DNA of 64,000 nucleotides, from contig JBFXDS010000010.1 of assembly GCA_050180895.1 (NCBI GenBank), positions 108,820-172,819 of the forward strand. Direction: 5' to 3'. The translations under genes and the position numbers were made by a program. Below, piece by piece: positions 8,321 through 15,598 of this stretch. Origin of the DNA: JBGPEQ01 sp050180895. Lineage in GTDB: Bacteria > Pseudomonadota > Alphaproteobacteria > Dongiales > Dongiaceae. The notes under the pieces were generated by a model. That model searched no databases and had not been told where the DNA came from. It was given only the letters and a program-made list of their open reading frames with translations. The number at the start of each line of letters is the position of its first letter. Position 1 is the stretch's first letter.

Positions 8321-9013
8321 GTGGCGTCTCGCGGGCCCGTCTGGATCTGGCTTGCCGTCGCTGCGATCGGCGTGACCGGCCTGCTGCTGGTGCTGACCAA
8401 CCGCTTCCCCGGCACCCTCGACGACACGGGCAACCTGCCGCGGCTGGTCTACCTGCTCGGCTGGCTGGCGCTGGCCGGCGGCGGCCTCGTCTTCGCCATC
8501 CGCCGGCAGCCGCTGCGGCAACTGCGCAACGCCGCCATCTGGCTCGGCATCGGCCTCCTGCTGATCATCGCCTACAGCTTCCGCGAGGAGATCGCGCCGC
8601 GGCTGATGGGCGAGCTGCTGCCCCAGCGGGGCACCGCCAACGGCGACGGCTCCGTCAGCTTCCGCGCCGGGCGGGACGGCTATTTCCACGTCGAGGCGCA
8701 GGTCGACGGCGCGCCGGTCCGATTCCTCGTCGACACCGGCGCCAGCCAGATCGTGCTGTCGCCGGCCGATGCGCGACGGCTGGGCTTCGACCTCGACGCG
8801 CTGAACTACTCGCAGGTGACGGAGACCGCCAACGGCCTCGGCCGCAGCGCGCCGGTGACCCTGCGGGAGGTGACCGTAGGCGGGCTGCGCGTGTCCGACG
8901 TGGGGGCCAGCGTCAACCGCGCCGAGATGAGCGAGTCGCTCCTCGGCATGAGCTTCCTGCGGCGCCTCGGCGGCTTCGAGGTTTCTGGTGACAGGCTGAC
9001 TCTGCGGCCGTAA
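8321..9013 (+). CDS. Membrane-anchored retropepsin-like aspartic protease
   Basis: A 230-residue TIGR02281-type clan AA protease. Three hydrophobic segments fill about the first 85 residues, followed by a single retroviral-type protease domain (residues 110-230) with the catalytic triplet Asp138-Thr-Gly-Ala in FLVDTGAS and the flap/ILG-like region ESLLGMSFLRR near the end. One domain per chain means it must dimerise to be active. The start is GTG, with GGAGG six bases upstream and a TATAGT -10-like element at 8284-8289. A CHAP lipoprotein gene follows 11 bases downstream. Confidence 0.85.
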   Translation: MASRGPVWIWLAVAAIGVTGLLLVLTNRFPGTLDDTGNLPRLVYLLGWLALAGGGLVFAIRRQPLRQLRNAAIWLGIGLLLIIAYSFREEIAPRLMGELLPQRGTANGDGSVSFRAGRDGYFHVEAQVDGAPVRFLVDTGASQIVLSPADARRLGFDLDALNYSQVTETANGLGRSAPVTLREVTVGGLRVSDVGASVNRAEMSESLLGMSFLRRLGGFEVSGDRLTLRP

Positions 9014-9024
9014 TACTCGCCCCG

Positions 9025-9543
9025 ATGCAGGGGATGAGTCGCACGCTTGCCGGTGTCCTGCTGCTGTCGCTCGCCGCCTGCGGCGGACGCGACCCGCCGC
9101 CGGCGCCGCAATCGGCCATCGTCCCGGCCCTGGCTCCAATTCCGAGCGGACCGCTGCAATGCGTGCCCTATGCCCGCCTGGTCTCGGGCGTCGCCATCCG
9201 CGGCGACGCCTGGACCTGGTGGGACCAAGCCGCGGCCCGCTATTCCCGCGGCCGCGCGCCGCGGGCGGGGGCGGTGCTCGTCTTCCGGCGGACGCGCGCC
9301 CTGCCCCTCGGCCATGTCGCCGTCGTCACCCGCATCCTCCATTCCCGCGAGATCCTCATCACCCATGCCAACTGGGGGTCGAGCGCGGCGACCCGCGGCC
9401 GGGTCGCCCACGACGTGCGCGTGATCGACATCTCACCCGGCAACGACTGGAGCGAACTGCGGGTGTGGAACGGGGCCAGCTTCGGCAAGGTCTACCCGGC
9501 CCACGGCTTCATCTATCCCGGCCTGGCCAGCGCCGGGGTCTGA
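9025..9543 (+). CDS. CHAP-domain lipoprotein (putative peptidoglycan amidase/endopeptidase)
   Basis: A 172-residue secreted lipoprotein. The signal peptide ends in the lipobox LSLAAC, lipidated on Cys19. The mature part is a CHAP (NlpC/P60-like) domain: Cys46 in LQCVPYAR is the predicted nucleophile and His97 in LPLGHVAVV the partner base, with ITHANWGS completing the fold. CHAP enzymes cleave peptidoglycan amide bonds. The start could instead be the ATG nine bases downstream. It is close behind the retropepsin gene and probably co-transcribed; a repeat mosaic follows. Confidence 0.82.
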   Translation: MQGMSRTLAGVLLLSLAACGGRDPPPAPQSAIVPALAPIPSGPLQCVPYARLVSGVAIRGDAWTWWDQAAARYSRGRAPRAGAVLVFRRTRALPLGHVAVVTRILHSREILITHANWGSSAATRGRVAHDVRVIDISPGNDWSELRVWNGASFGKVYPAHGFIYPGLASAGV

Positions 9544-9966
9544 TCGCCGGCGAGCGCCAGGCCGGCGCGGCGCCGAAAAACAACCGATGGACCCCATGCC
9601 CAGCGGAGGCGGCCGCTGGATGACGACACCGGCTTGCCAATCTCGGCTAGCCGGGCGGCGCTCACTCCCACCATCGAAAACGAGCAATGGACCCCATGCC
9701 CAGCGGGATTAGCGGATTGACTCACGCGGAGCCACGGAGGCGCGGAGCTGGGGGCCACTTCCGGGTCGCGCCTGCCGCTGTGCCCTCGGCGCCTCCGCGT
9801 GAATCCTCTCCCCTTGCGAAAAATGAACGATGGACCCCATGCCCAGCGGAGCCGGCGGATTGTAGGGGCGTCCCGCGGGGGCGCCCGGTTGCCGAGTGAC
9901 AGGGCGATCGCCGGGCGGCCCCATGGGGGCCGCCCCTACCTCGTCCAGATCCTAATGCCCAGCGGA
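9544..9966. repeat. Mosaic of short dispersed repeats, array 1
   Basis: No gene is visible here. The stretch holds four copies of a motif of about 24 bases, CGATGGACCCCATGCCCAG followed by CGGAG, at 9585-9608, 9685-9707, 9828-9851 and (3' half only) 9954-9966. Between them lie an inverted pair (ACTCACGCGGAGCC at about 9719-9732 and CGCCTCCGCGTGAA at about 9790-9803) and a GTAGGGGCG...CGCCCCTAC palindrome (9862-9939). The same three units recur in the array at the right end of the window. Confidence 0.85.
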
Positions 9967-10193
9967 GAAGTTCCAATGACATGCAGCAGCGACACATCGG
10001 CTTGAGGGCATGGCTTCGCCGTGTGCCTCGGGACGCGGCAAACGCTGCTGTACGTATTCACGATGTCAAAGACCGGCCGCCCCGAGATCGCGATGTCCAG
10101 AGGCGATTTGAACAAAATAGGAACTTTTATTGCGAAGTCAATGGCCCTTCGAGGTCACCCGGCGATTCGGCGGTCGCGCCGCCGGCCGGCCGG
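9967..10193. other. Non-coding stretch between repeat array and infA
   Basis: I see no credible gene. A locally AT-richer segment (about 10095-10140) sits beside GC-rich sequence abutting the 3' end of infA. No U-tract terminator is obvious. Confidence 0.4.
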
Positions 10194-10466
10194 TCAGCGC
10201 CCGCGGGGGGTGAAGCGCCGCTTGGCGGGAGCGGGGGCGGCGCGCTCGTCCTTCTGGCGGAAGGTGATGCGGCCTTTGGTCATATCATAGGGGGTCATCT
10301 CGACGGCGACGCGGTCGCCGACGAGGATGCGGATGTGGCGCCGCCGCAGCTTGCCGGAGGAATGCGCGAGCACCTCATGCCCGTTGTCGAGCCGCACCCG
10401 ATACATGGCGTTCGGCAGCAACTCCGACACGGCGCCTTCGGTCTCGATCAGGTCTTCCTTGGGCAT
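10194..10466 (-). CDS. infA: Translation initiation factor IF-1
   Basis: A 90-residue OB-fold protein that binds the 30S A site during initiation. The core EDLIETEGAVSELLPNAMYRVRLDNGHEVLAHSSGKLRRRHIRILVGDRVAVEMTPYD is canonical IF-1. It is longer than the usual 72 residues because of a basic C-terminal tail (KDERAAPAPAKRRFTPRGR), a feature of the second IF-1 copy often found beside cold-shock genes in alphaproteobacteria. It lies 58 bases downstream of the csp gene, separated by a strong hairpin, which hints at a stress-related role. Confidence 0.9.
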   Translation of the reverse strand: MPKEDLIETEGAVSELLPNAMYRVRLDNGHEVLAHSSGKLRRRHIRILVGDRVAVEMTPYDMTKGRITFRQKDERAAPAPAKRRFTPRGR

Positions 10467-10489
10467 GCGGCGGTTGCTCCAGGCGGGAC

Positions 10490-10511
10490 GGGGGCGCCGG
10501 ACGGCGCCCCC
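10490..10511 (-). terminator. GC-rich hairpin between csp and infA
   Basis: A perfect 9-bp stem, GGGGGCGCC and GGCGCCCCC, with a four-base loop sits just after the cold-shock gene. It has no U-tract, so it may be a weak terminator or a 3' stabiliser allowing some read-through into infA. Confidence 0.5.
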
Positions 10512-10524
10512 GCCTCCACACAGC

Positions 10525-10731
10525 TCAGACGTTCTTCAGGTTGACCGCAGAGACCTTGCCCTGCTGGCCGCGCTCGAGATCGAAGCTGAGCTTCTGACCC
10601 TCGCGCAGCGAGCCGAGGCCGGCGCGCTCGACCGCGGAGATGTGCACGAAGACATCCTTCGAGCCGTCCTCCGGCATGATGAACCCGTAGCCCTTCGCAG
10701 GGTTGAACCACTTCACAGTGCCCGTCGGCAT
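10525..10731 (-). CDS. Cold-shock protein
   Basis: A 68-residue CspA-family nucleic-acid chaperone. RNP-1 (KGYGFI) and RNP-2 (DVFVHI) are both intact within MPTGTVKWFNPAKGYGFI...VFVHISAVERAGL. I used the ATG at MPTGTVKWF; a longer frame upstream is not conserved-looking. The region between this gene and divergent arfB (about 226 bases) leaves room for the long 5' leader that often gives csp mRNAs cold-dependent translation, but no specific element can be named. infA follows on the same strand. Confidence 0.92.
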   Translation of the reverse strand: MPTGTVKWFNPAKGYGFIMPEDGSKDVFVHISAVERAGLGSLREGQKLSFDLERGQQGKVSAVNLKNV

Positions 10732-10957
10732 GGAGATTTTCCCCGAACCAAGGTGCCGTGGCGCGCGATTGCGACACGGATCTCGCCATTCGGGCGACAT
10801 CACCTGGTCCGGCGCTCAACAAGGCACGAGGCAGGAAAGCGAGCAGACCCGAATGGCGTTTGACGGCGGCACTATGAGCCGGGAGACCGGGGGAACACAA
10901 CGGGGAACATGCGGGATACGGATCGACGGCATCGGCCGCAGGCGCTAGCCTTCGCGC

Positions 10958-11380
10958 ATGATCCGGGTCACCGACCGCATCGCCCTGGGGGAGGACGAGA
11001 TCGCCGAGAGCTTCGTGCGCGCGGCCGGGCCCGGCGGGCAGAACGTCAACAAGCTGGCGACGGCGGTGCAGCTGCGCTTCGACGTGCGGCGGTCACGATC
11101 GCTGCCGCCGGAGGTGCGCCAGCGGCTGGAGCGGCTGGCGGGGCGGCGGCTGACGACCGAGGGGGTGCTGGTGATCACCGCCCAGCGCCACCGCACGCAG
11201 GAGCGCAACCGCGAGGATGCCCGCGCGCGCCTCGTCGAGCTGATCCGGCGCGCCGCCGTGCCGCCGGTGCCGCGCCGGCCGACCAAGCCGACCGGCGCGT
11301 CGCGCGAGCGCCGGCTGGAGTCAAAGCAGCGGCGGTCGAAGATCAAGCGGCTGCGCGGCGCGCGGCCGGGGGAGGAATAG
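10958..11380 (+). CDS. arfB: Alternative ribosome-rescue factor ArfB (peptidyl-tRNA hydrolase)
   Basis: ArfB frees ribosomes stalled on non-stop mRNA by hydrolysing the peptidyl-tRNA. The 140-residue protein has the release-factor GGQ loop at about residues 25-27 (AAGPGGQNVNKLATAV) and a basic C-terminal tail (SRERRLESKQRRSKIKRLRG) of the kind that enters the empty mRNA channel. It lacks the codon-recognition domains of RF1/RF2. An isochorismatase-fold hydrolase gene begins 10 bases after its stop and is likely in the same operon. Confidence 0.92.
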   Translation: MIRVTDRIALGEDEIAESFVRAAGPGGQNVNKLATAVQLRFDVRRSRSLPPEVRQRLERLAGRRLTTEGVLVITAQRHRTQERNREDARARLVELIRRAAVPPVPRRPTKPTGASRERRLESKQRRSKIKRLRGARPGEE

Positions 11381-11390
11381 GCGCAGAGCG

Positions 11391-11978
11391 ATGGAGTTGA
11401 CCAAGGCCGGTCTGATTGAACGCGAGCGATCCTGCCTGATCGTCGTCGACGTGCAGCAATACTTCCTCGACAAGCTGCCGCTGCATGAGCGCGGCCCGCT
11501 GGTGCAGCGCATCGCCTGGCTGATGCGCGTGGCGCGGGCGCTCGACATCCCGGTCATCGCCACCGCCGAGGACGTGGCGCGCGACGGGCCGCTGGTGCCC
11601 GAGCTGGCCGCCCTGCTGTCGCCGGGAACGGCGGCGTTCGACAAGCTCATCTTCGGGCTGATGGGCCAAGCCGACCTCCGCGCCGCGGTCGATGCGGTCA
11701 AGCGCGACTGCTTCGTGCTCATCGGACTGGAGACCGATGTCTGCATCGCGCATTCGGCCCTCGGCCTGGCGGCCGCCGGCTATCGCCCCGTGGTCATCGA
11801 CGACGCCTGCGGCTCGCCGCCGCCGCACCATGCGCACGGCCTGCGGCGCCTGCGCGACGCCGGCGTCACGGTGACCTCGGTCAAGGGCATCTTCTACGAG
11901 TGGGTGCGCGACCTCGAAACGTATCATCGCGTGAAGGCGCTGGCGAACCAGCCGCTGCCGGAGGGGCTGACGCTGTAG
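11391..11978 (+). CDS. Isochorismatase family cysteine hydrolase
   Basis: A 195-residue cytoplasmic hydrolase of the isochorismatase/nicotinamidase superfamily. The catalytic triad can be placed as Asp20 (LIVVDVQQYF), Lys85 (AFDKLIFG) and Cys118 (LETDVCIAHSAL), with the cis-peptide-forming GLETDVCI motif intact. Substrates in this family are diverse small amides or vinyl ethers, and nothing here singles one out. It is transcribed with arfB, 10 bases apart. A long perfect palindrome follows the gene. Confidence 0.88.
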   Translation: MELTKAGLIERERSCLIVVDVQQYFLDKLPLHERGPLVQRIAWLMRVARALDIPVIATAEDVARDGPLVPELAALLSPGTAAFDKLIFGLMGQADLRAAVDAVKRDCFVLIGLETDVCIAHSALGLAAAGYRPVVIDDACGSPPPHHAHGLRRLRDAGVTVTSVKGIFYEWVRDLETYHRVKALANQPLPEGLTL

Positions 11979-12029
11979 CGGCGTTCCGGCGCGGTGTTCG
12001 GTCGATAACGGAGGCTGGGATCAGCGCGG

Positions 12030-12066
12030 TGCGTCCTTCCCCGGGTTTAACCCGGGGAAGGACGCA
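12030..12066. repeat. Perfect 37-bp palindrome
   Basis: TGCGTCCTTCCCCGGGTT, one central base, and its exact complement: 18-bp arms. The same palindrome forms the outer ends of the composite repeat at 17226-17345. It lies downstream of the isochorismatase-like gene, where it could also act as a terminator. Confidence 0.9.
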
Positions 12067-12110
12067 GAGGCGAGTATGCAACGCATCCTTTTATCCTCCC
12101 AGCAGACCCG

Positions 12111-12136
12111 AGGGGCGACCACGTGGGGTCGCCCCT
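12111..12136. repeat. AGGGGCGACC...GGTCGCCCCT palindrome
   Basis: Short GC-rich inverted repeat of the GGGGCGACC class, also present at 45099-45122 and related to the GTAGGGGCG palindromes in the two mosaics. It follows the stop codon of the small minus-strand gene next to it and could terminate it. Confidence 0.7.
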
Positions 12137-12160
12137 CCATGGATTTGGTAAATCTGCCTG

Positions 12161-12325
12161 CTACTCCGACAGGCCGAGGTCGCGGAGCAGATATCTGGGC
12201 GTGCTCTCCAGATCGAGGGTGTCGGCCCGGCGCGGCCAGCGCGACCAGAGGGACGCGAGGAACGACACGATGCGCCACGGCGGTGCCGGGCGCTCACAGG
12301 ACGGGCACAGTTCAGCGTGTGTCAT
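12161..12325 (-). CDS. DUF1127-like small protein
   Basis: A 54-residue open frame starting MTHAELCPSC and ending RYLLRDLGLSE. The C-terminal (L)RDLGLSE tail resembles the end of DUF1127 proteins, and a Trp/Arg-rich segment (IVSFLASLWSRWPRRAD) precedes it. An N-terminal CPSC is unusual for that group. It lies divergently from the LysR regulator 139 bases away and is followed by a palindrome, as expected for a real gene. DUF1127 proteins are small, often stress- or nutrient-responsive RNA- or protein-interacting factors; function here is not known. Confidence 0.55.
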   Translation of the reverse strand: MTHAELCPSCERPAPPWRIVSFLASLWSRWPRRADTLDLESTPRYLLRDLGLSE

Positions 12326-12436
12326 GCTTCTGACTCCCCGGGGCCGCTTCGTTGGCGAGCCCCAAATGAGCTTATGTCGATGAGGTGAATTTGTGCTGGA
12401 CGCAGCCGGCAGACAAACCGATAGTCAGGGGAAGTA

Positions 12437-12453
12437 CATAAGGCTGCCTTATG
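12437..12453. promoter_or_regulatory. Candidate operator, CATAAGGC-T-GCCTTATG
   Basis: A perfect 8-bp inverted repeat with one central base ends 11 bases upstream of the LysR-type start codon and sits in the shared regulatory region with the divergent small gene. It is a plausible autoregulatory site. Confidence 0.55.
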
Positions 12454-12464
12454 GGTGATCCGGC

Positions 12465-13367
12465 ATGCCGAACCTGCCGCCGCTCTCGGCCATCCGCGCG
12501 TTCGAGGCCGCCGCGCGCCATGGCAGCTTCACCAGGGCGGCGGCCGAGCTGGGCATGACCCAGGCGGCCGTCAGCTATCAGGTGAAGCTGCTGGAGGACC
12601 GCGTCGGCGCGCCGCTGTTCCTGCGGCTGCCGAAACGGGTGGCCTTGTCCGAGCTGGGCAAGCGGCTGGCGCCGCCGGTGACCGAGGCGTTCCAACGCAT
12701 GGAGGCCGCCTTCGCCGCCACGCGCGAGACGAACGAAGGCGTGCTGTCGGTCACGGCGATCCAGAGCTTCGCCGCCAATTGGCTGGTGCCGCGGCTGGGC
12801 ACGTTCCAGCTGGCCCATCCGAACATCGCCGTCCGGCTGGAGGCGTCGGGACGGGTGGTCGATTTCGCGCGCGAGGAGTTCGATCTCGGCATCCGTGGCG
12901 GACATGGACGCTGGCCCGGCCTCAAGGCGCACCTGCTGATGCCGATCGAGTTCACGCCGCTGTGCAGCCCTGAGTTCATCGCCCGCAGCGGCCCGCTCAT
13001 GGCGCCCGCCGATCTGCTGCGCCTGCCGCTGCTCGACTGGCGGGACGACTGGTGGCGGCAGTGGTTCGCGCTGGCGGGAATCCCGAACCCGCAACCCTCA
13101 TTGCCCTCGGCCATCGAGGTCGATTCGCAGGTGATGCTGGGGCGGGCGGCCATGGCGGGCCAGGGAATCGCCATCCTGACGCCGGCCTACTTCGCGGCGG
13201 AGCTTGCCGCCGGCCGCCTGGTCCAGCCGTTCGATCTCGTCGCCCGCAGCGATTCGAGCTGCTGGCTCGTCTATTCGCAGGAGCGGCAGGGCTCGCCGAA
13301 GATCCGGGCATTCCGCGACTGGATCCTGGAGGAGGTCCGCCGCGACGCCGCGCAGGCGGCGGCGTGA
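12465..13367 (+). CDS. LysR-family transcriptional regulator, GcvA-like
   Basis: A 300-residue LysR regulator. The N-terminal winged helix is clear (LSAIRAFEAAARHGSFTRAAAELGMTQAAVSYQVKLLEDRVGAPLF), including the SYQVKxLE recognition helix typical of the GcvA group; the rest is the periplasmic-binding-like effector domain. GcvA relatives control glycine cleavage or divergent neighbouring genes. The divergent neighbour here is a small DUF1127-like gene, which is the obvious target candidate. An 8-bp palindrome lies next to its start. Confidence 0.9.
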   Translation: MPNLPPLSAIRAFEAAARHGSFTRAAAELGMTQAAVSYQVKLLEDRVGAPLFLRLPKRVALSELGKRLAPPVTEAFQRMEAAFAATRETNEGVLSVTAIQSFAANWLVPRLGTFQLAHPNIAVRLEASGRVVDFAREEFDLGIRGGHGRWPGLKAHLLMPIEFTPLCSPEFIARSGPLMAPADLLRLPLLDWRDDWWRQWFALAGIPNPQPSLPSAIEVDSQVMLGRAAMAGQGIAILTPAYFAAELAAGRLVQPFDLVARSDSSCWLVYSQERQGSPKIRAFRDWILEEVRRDAAQAAA

Positions 13368-13476
13368 CGCATTGCCGCGGCGCGGAGAGAGGGCAGCTTC
13401 CTTGTCGTCATCCGGCGAAAGCCGCTATCGCCCGCGAGTCTCGTCAACAGCTCACAGGAGAGTAGGACCGGCGCTG

Positions 13477-13559
13477 TGCGTCCTTCGACAGGCTCAGGAT
13501 GAGGATCTTTCTTCGTGCCAGGAAAATTGCCCCTCATCCTGAGCCTGTCGAAGGACGCA
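13477..13559. repeat. 83-bp dispersed palindromic repeat (family D), copy 1
   Basis: Arms TGCGTCCTTCGACAGGCTCA...GATGAGG and the complement flank a variable centre containing TTCTTCGTGCCA. It sits between the convergent lysR and hlyU-like genes. Five further copies occur in this window. Confidence 0.92.
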
Positions 13560-13582
13560 GGATGGTCTTGCAGCAGCCGGGG

Positions 13583-13897
13583 TCAGCTGCCGAACATGCG
13601 GTCGCCCTGCTCGGCGATGATCTGGCGGGCCTTGGAGACGGCGAAGGTCGCGGCGGTCTCGCGGTCGGCGAAGGTGTCGGCGCGGACGAACTGATGCTCC
13701 TTCAGGCCGTCGGGGAACTGCTTGGCGATGCTGCCGGCGGTGAGCCAGCTGGAGCCCTGGCGGCGCGGCGCGGGGCGGATGAGGTAGCCCTCATGCTCGA
13801 TCGCCTCCGCGGCCGGCGCGGACTCCGTCCCCGATTCCTTGCTGCCGAAGAGGCCCCTTACGAGGCCCATGAATCCGGATGGCATGGCGGTCTCCAT
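13583..13897 (-). CDS. HlyU family protein
   Basis: A 104-residue protein of the HlyU family (PF10115), a small alpha/beta protein first described as a transcription activator in Vibrio but common in alphaproteobacteria with no assigned target. The core IEHEGYLIRPAPRRQGSSWLTAGSIAKQF..LKEHQFVRADTFADRETAATFAVSKARQIIAEQGDRMF matches the family pattern closely. The start could be the ATG four codons further in. It is a single-gene unit, convergent with lysR. Confidence 0.85.
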   Translation of the reverse strand: METAMPSGFMGLVRGLFGSKESGTESAPAAEAIEHEGYLIRPAPRRQGSSWLTAGSIAKQFPDGLKEHQFVRADTFADRETAATFAVSKARQIIAEQGDRMFGS

Positions 13898-13956
13898 CGA
13901 CGACGCGACTCGCCGCCAGTCTAATGCACAGGGCGGACGATGTCCGCAACGGCGAT

Positions 13957-14007
13957 ACCCTCACCCTACCCCTCTCCCGCCGCGCGGGAGAGGGGTAGGG
14001 TGAGGGT
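13957..14007. repeat. Long perfect hairpin CCCTCACCCTACCCC...
   Basis: Two 24-bp perfectly complementary arms (ACCCTCACCCTACCCCTCTC plus CCGC and the reverse complement) separated by three bases. It lies between the hlyU-like and DUF2852 genes. It is of the common CTCACCCTACCC repeat type and would form a very stable RNA hairpin. Confidence 0.88.
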
Positions 14008-14086
14008 GGCGGCCAGGAAAAAAATGAAGCCCGCCGCGTCGAGGGACGGGCGGGCTCGCAGAGTTCAGGGAAGAACTACGCGGAGG

Positions 14087-14497
14087 TCAAACCTGGGGCT
14101 GCGGCGCCGGGCCGGGGTCCTGCGAGCGGCGCCGGCGGTCGGCCATGAACTCGTCGAACTCAGCCTTGTCCTTGGCGTGGCGCAGACGCTCCAGGAACTC
14201 GCGGAACTCGCGCTGCTCTTCCTCCAGGCGCTTCAGCGTCTCGGCCCGGTACTCGTCGAAGGCGCGGTTGCCGCTCGACTCGTTCCGGCGCCAGGGAGCG
14301 GTCCAGCCGCCACCGTCGCGATTGTCCATGCCGTACCAGCGGCCGCGGCCGCCATGCCTTCCGCATCCCATGCGTCCACTCCATATGAGATAAGCCAGGA
14401 TCGCCAACCCGATGGGCCAGAACACGATGAAGCCCAGAACCATGACGCCGATCCAGGCGGGTTTGCCGATGTCATCCAGCTTTCCGACGATGTCCAT
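14087..14497 (-). CDS. DUF2852 domain membrane protein
   Basis: About 136 residues. The N-terminal KLDDIGKPAWIGVMVLGFIVFWPIGLAILAYLIWSGRMGC is the hallmark of DUF2852: one membrane segment followed by a Gly/Arg-rich turn. The C-terminal half is a charged, probably coiled-coil helix (FDEYRAETLKRLEEEQREFREFLERLRHAKDKAEFDEFMADRR). I prefer the start giving MDIVGKL, where GGGGTCTG precedes the ATG. No function is known for the family. The TetR gene lies immediately upstream on the same strand and may regulate it. Confidence 0.85.
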   Translation of the reverse strand: MDIVGKLDDIGKPAWIGVMVLGFIVFWPIGLAILAYLIWSGRMGCGRHGGRGRWYGMDNRDGGGWTAPWRRNESSGNRAFDEYRAETLKRLEEEQREFREFLERLRHAKDKAEFDEFMADRRRRSQDPGPAPQPQV

Positions 14498-14507
14498 TGC
14501 AGACCCC

Positions 14508-14528
14508 ATGTCAATGTAAGTAACATTC
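14508..14528 (-). promoter_or_regulatory. Candidate TetR operator AATGT-TACTT-ACATT
   Basis: On the minus strand, AATGT and ACATT flank five bases just upstream of the DUF2852 start. The half-site ATGTAAG also appears next to the TetR start codon (about 15227-15250, CATGT...ACATG), so both may be bound by the TetR protein. Confidence 0.4.
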
Positions 14529-14581
14529 ACATAACTGGACCGAGCCCCGCCGGCTGTCAAGACGGAATCGAAAAAAATCGA

Positions 14582-15232
14582 TCAGCCGCGCGCGGCACCG
14601 TGCAGGCCGAGCCCCTGCAGATAGATGAGGACCGCTGCCTCCAGCAGATCCTCGGGGGCCATCGGCAGGCGCCGGCGGCCGGCGTCGCCGCGGGCGAACA
14701 GCGAGGCGATGCCGTGCGACAGCGCCCAGACGTGCAGGCTCATCATCAGGGGCGGCGGCCGGTCCTCCTTCGGCAGCAGCGTACAGACCGCCTCCGACGC
14801 CTTGCGCAGGACCGCGAACGCCCGATCCGCGGCCTGCTGCAGCCCGGGCTCCGCATCCGGCGCCAGGCCAGCCTCGAACATGGCGGAGTAGTAGGAGGCG
14901 TCCGACCGGGCGAAGTCGAGATAGGCGCGACCGAGATTCTGGAACGCCGCGAGCGGATCGGGCCGGCCGTCGTTCCAGGCATGGTCGAGCGCCGCCGCGA
15001 AGCGCTCGAAGCCGCGGCGCGCCACGTCGACCATCAGCGCGTCGCGGTCGCGGAAGTGGCGGTAGGGCGCGGCCGAACTGACGCCGGCCCAGCGGGCGGC
15101 ATCGGCGAAGGTGAAGCCGGCCGGCCCCTTCTGGGCGATCAGCTCGAGCGCCGCGCGGATCAGCGCCTCGCGCAGGTTGCCATGGTGGTAGCCGCGCCGC
15201 TCAGTGCCCGGATCATCCTTGGACCAGCTCAT
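14582..15232 (-). CDS. TetR-family transcriptional regulator
   Basis: A 216-residue regulator with an N-terminal TetR helix-turn-helix (YHHGNLREALIRAALELIAQKGPAGFTFADAARWAGVSSAAPYRHFRDRDALMVDVARRGFERF). The HHGNLR start and the SSAAPYRHF recognition helix define the TetR/WHG-type subgroup common in proteobacteria. The C-terminal ligand domain is hydrophobic and gives no ligand clue. A good ribosome-binding site (GAGGAGG, overlapped by a CATGT/ACATG inverted pair) lies upstream. The DUF2852 gene downstream is a likely target or partner. Confidence 0.9.
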   Translation of the reverse strand: MSWSKDDPGTERRGYHHGNLREALIRAALELIAQKGPAGFTFADAARWAGVSSAAPYRHFRDRDALMVDVARRGFERFAAALDHAWNDGRPDPLAAFQNLGRAYLDFARSDASYYSAMFEAGLAPDAEPGLQQAADRAFAVLRKASEAVCTLLPKEDRPPPLMMSLHVWALSHGIASLFARGDAGRRRLPMAPEDLLEAAVLIYLQGLGLHGAARG

Positions 15233-15598
15233 GTGAGGAGGTCTTACATGAGTCGGGCACAGGATACAGCCGGAATCGGCATCGGCCGGGATCGCGGACC
15301 GACGCTGCGCCCGCCCGCGCAGATGCGGGCTGCACGACCACCCTGCGTCCTTGCGACAGGCTCAGGATGAGGGGCAGTCTTGGTGGCACGAAGAATGTCC
15401 CCTCATCCTGAGCCTGTCGAAGGACGCACCGTGCCAATCCCATCTTTCTGCAAGCCAAGCTGCTCCGTCGTGCTGCGCGGAGGCCGGGTATTTACCAAGG
15501 TTTTACGTGAAACGGCCCATTCTGCACGGTGACCGTCCGGCCGAAGGGCAATGTGCCCGTTGCCGGCCGATCGCAGGGACGCGAATTCGGGAATTCCC
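15233..15598. repeat. Intergenic region with family D repeat, copy 2 (15344-15429)
   Basis: This divergent interval between tetR and the histidine kinase contains one 86-bp copy of the family D palindrome, with TTGCGACAGG in the left arm where other copies have TTCGACAGG. The remaining sequence must hold both promoters; a GAATTC-rich segment precedes the kinase start. Confidence 0.85.

Noticed and set aside
6466..8433. One long frame spanning both Nudix copies
   Set aside because: It reads the second copy out of frame. The two genes have their own starts and a GTGA overlap.
9585..9966. CRISPR array from the regularly recurring 24-base motif
   Set aside because: Spacing is irregular (about 100-140 bases), the intervening sequence is itself palindromic, and no cas genes are present.
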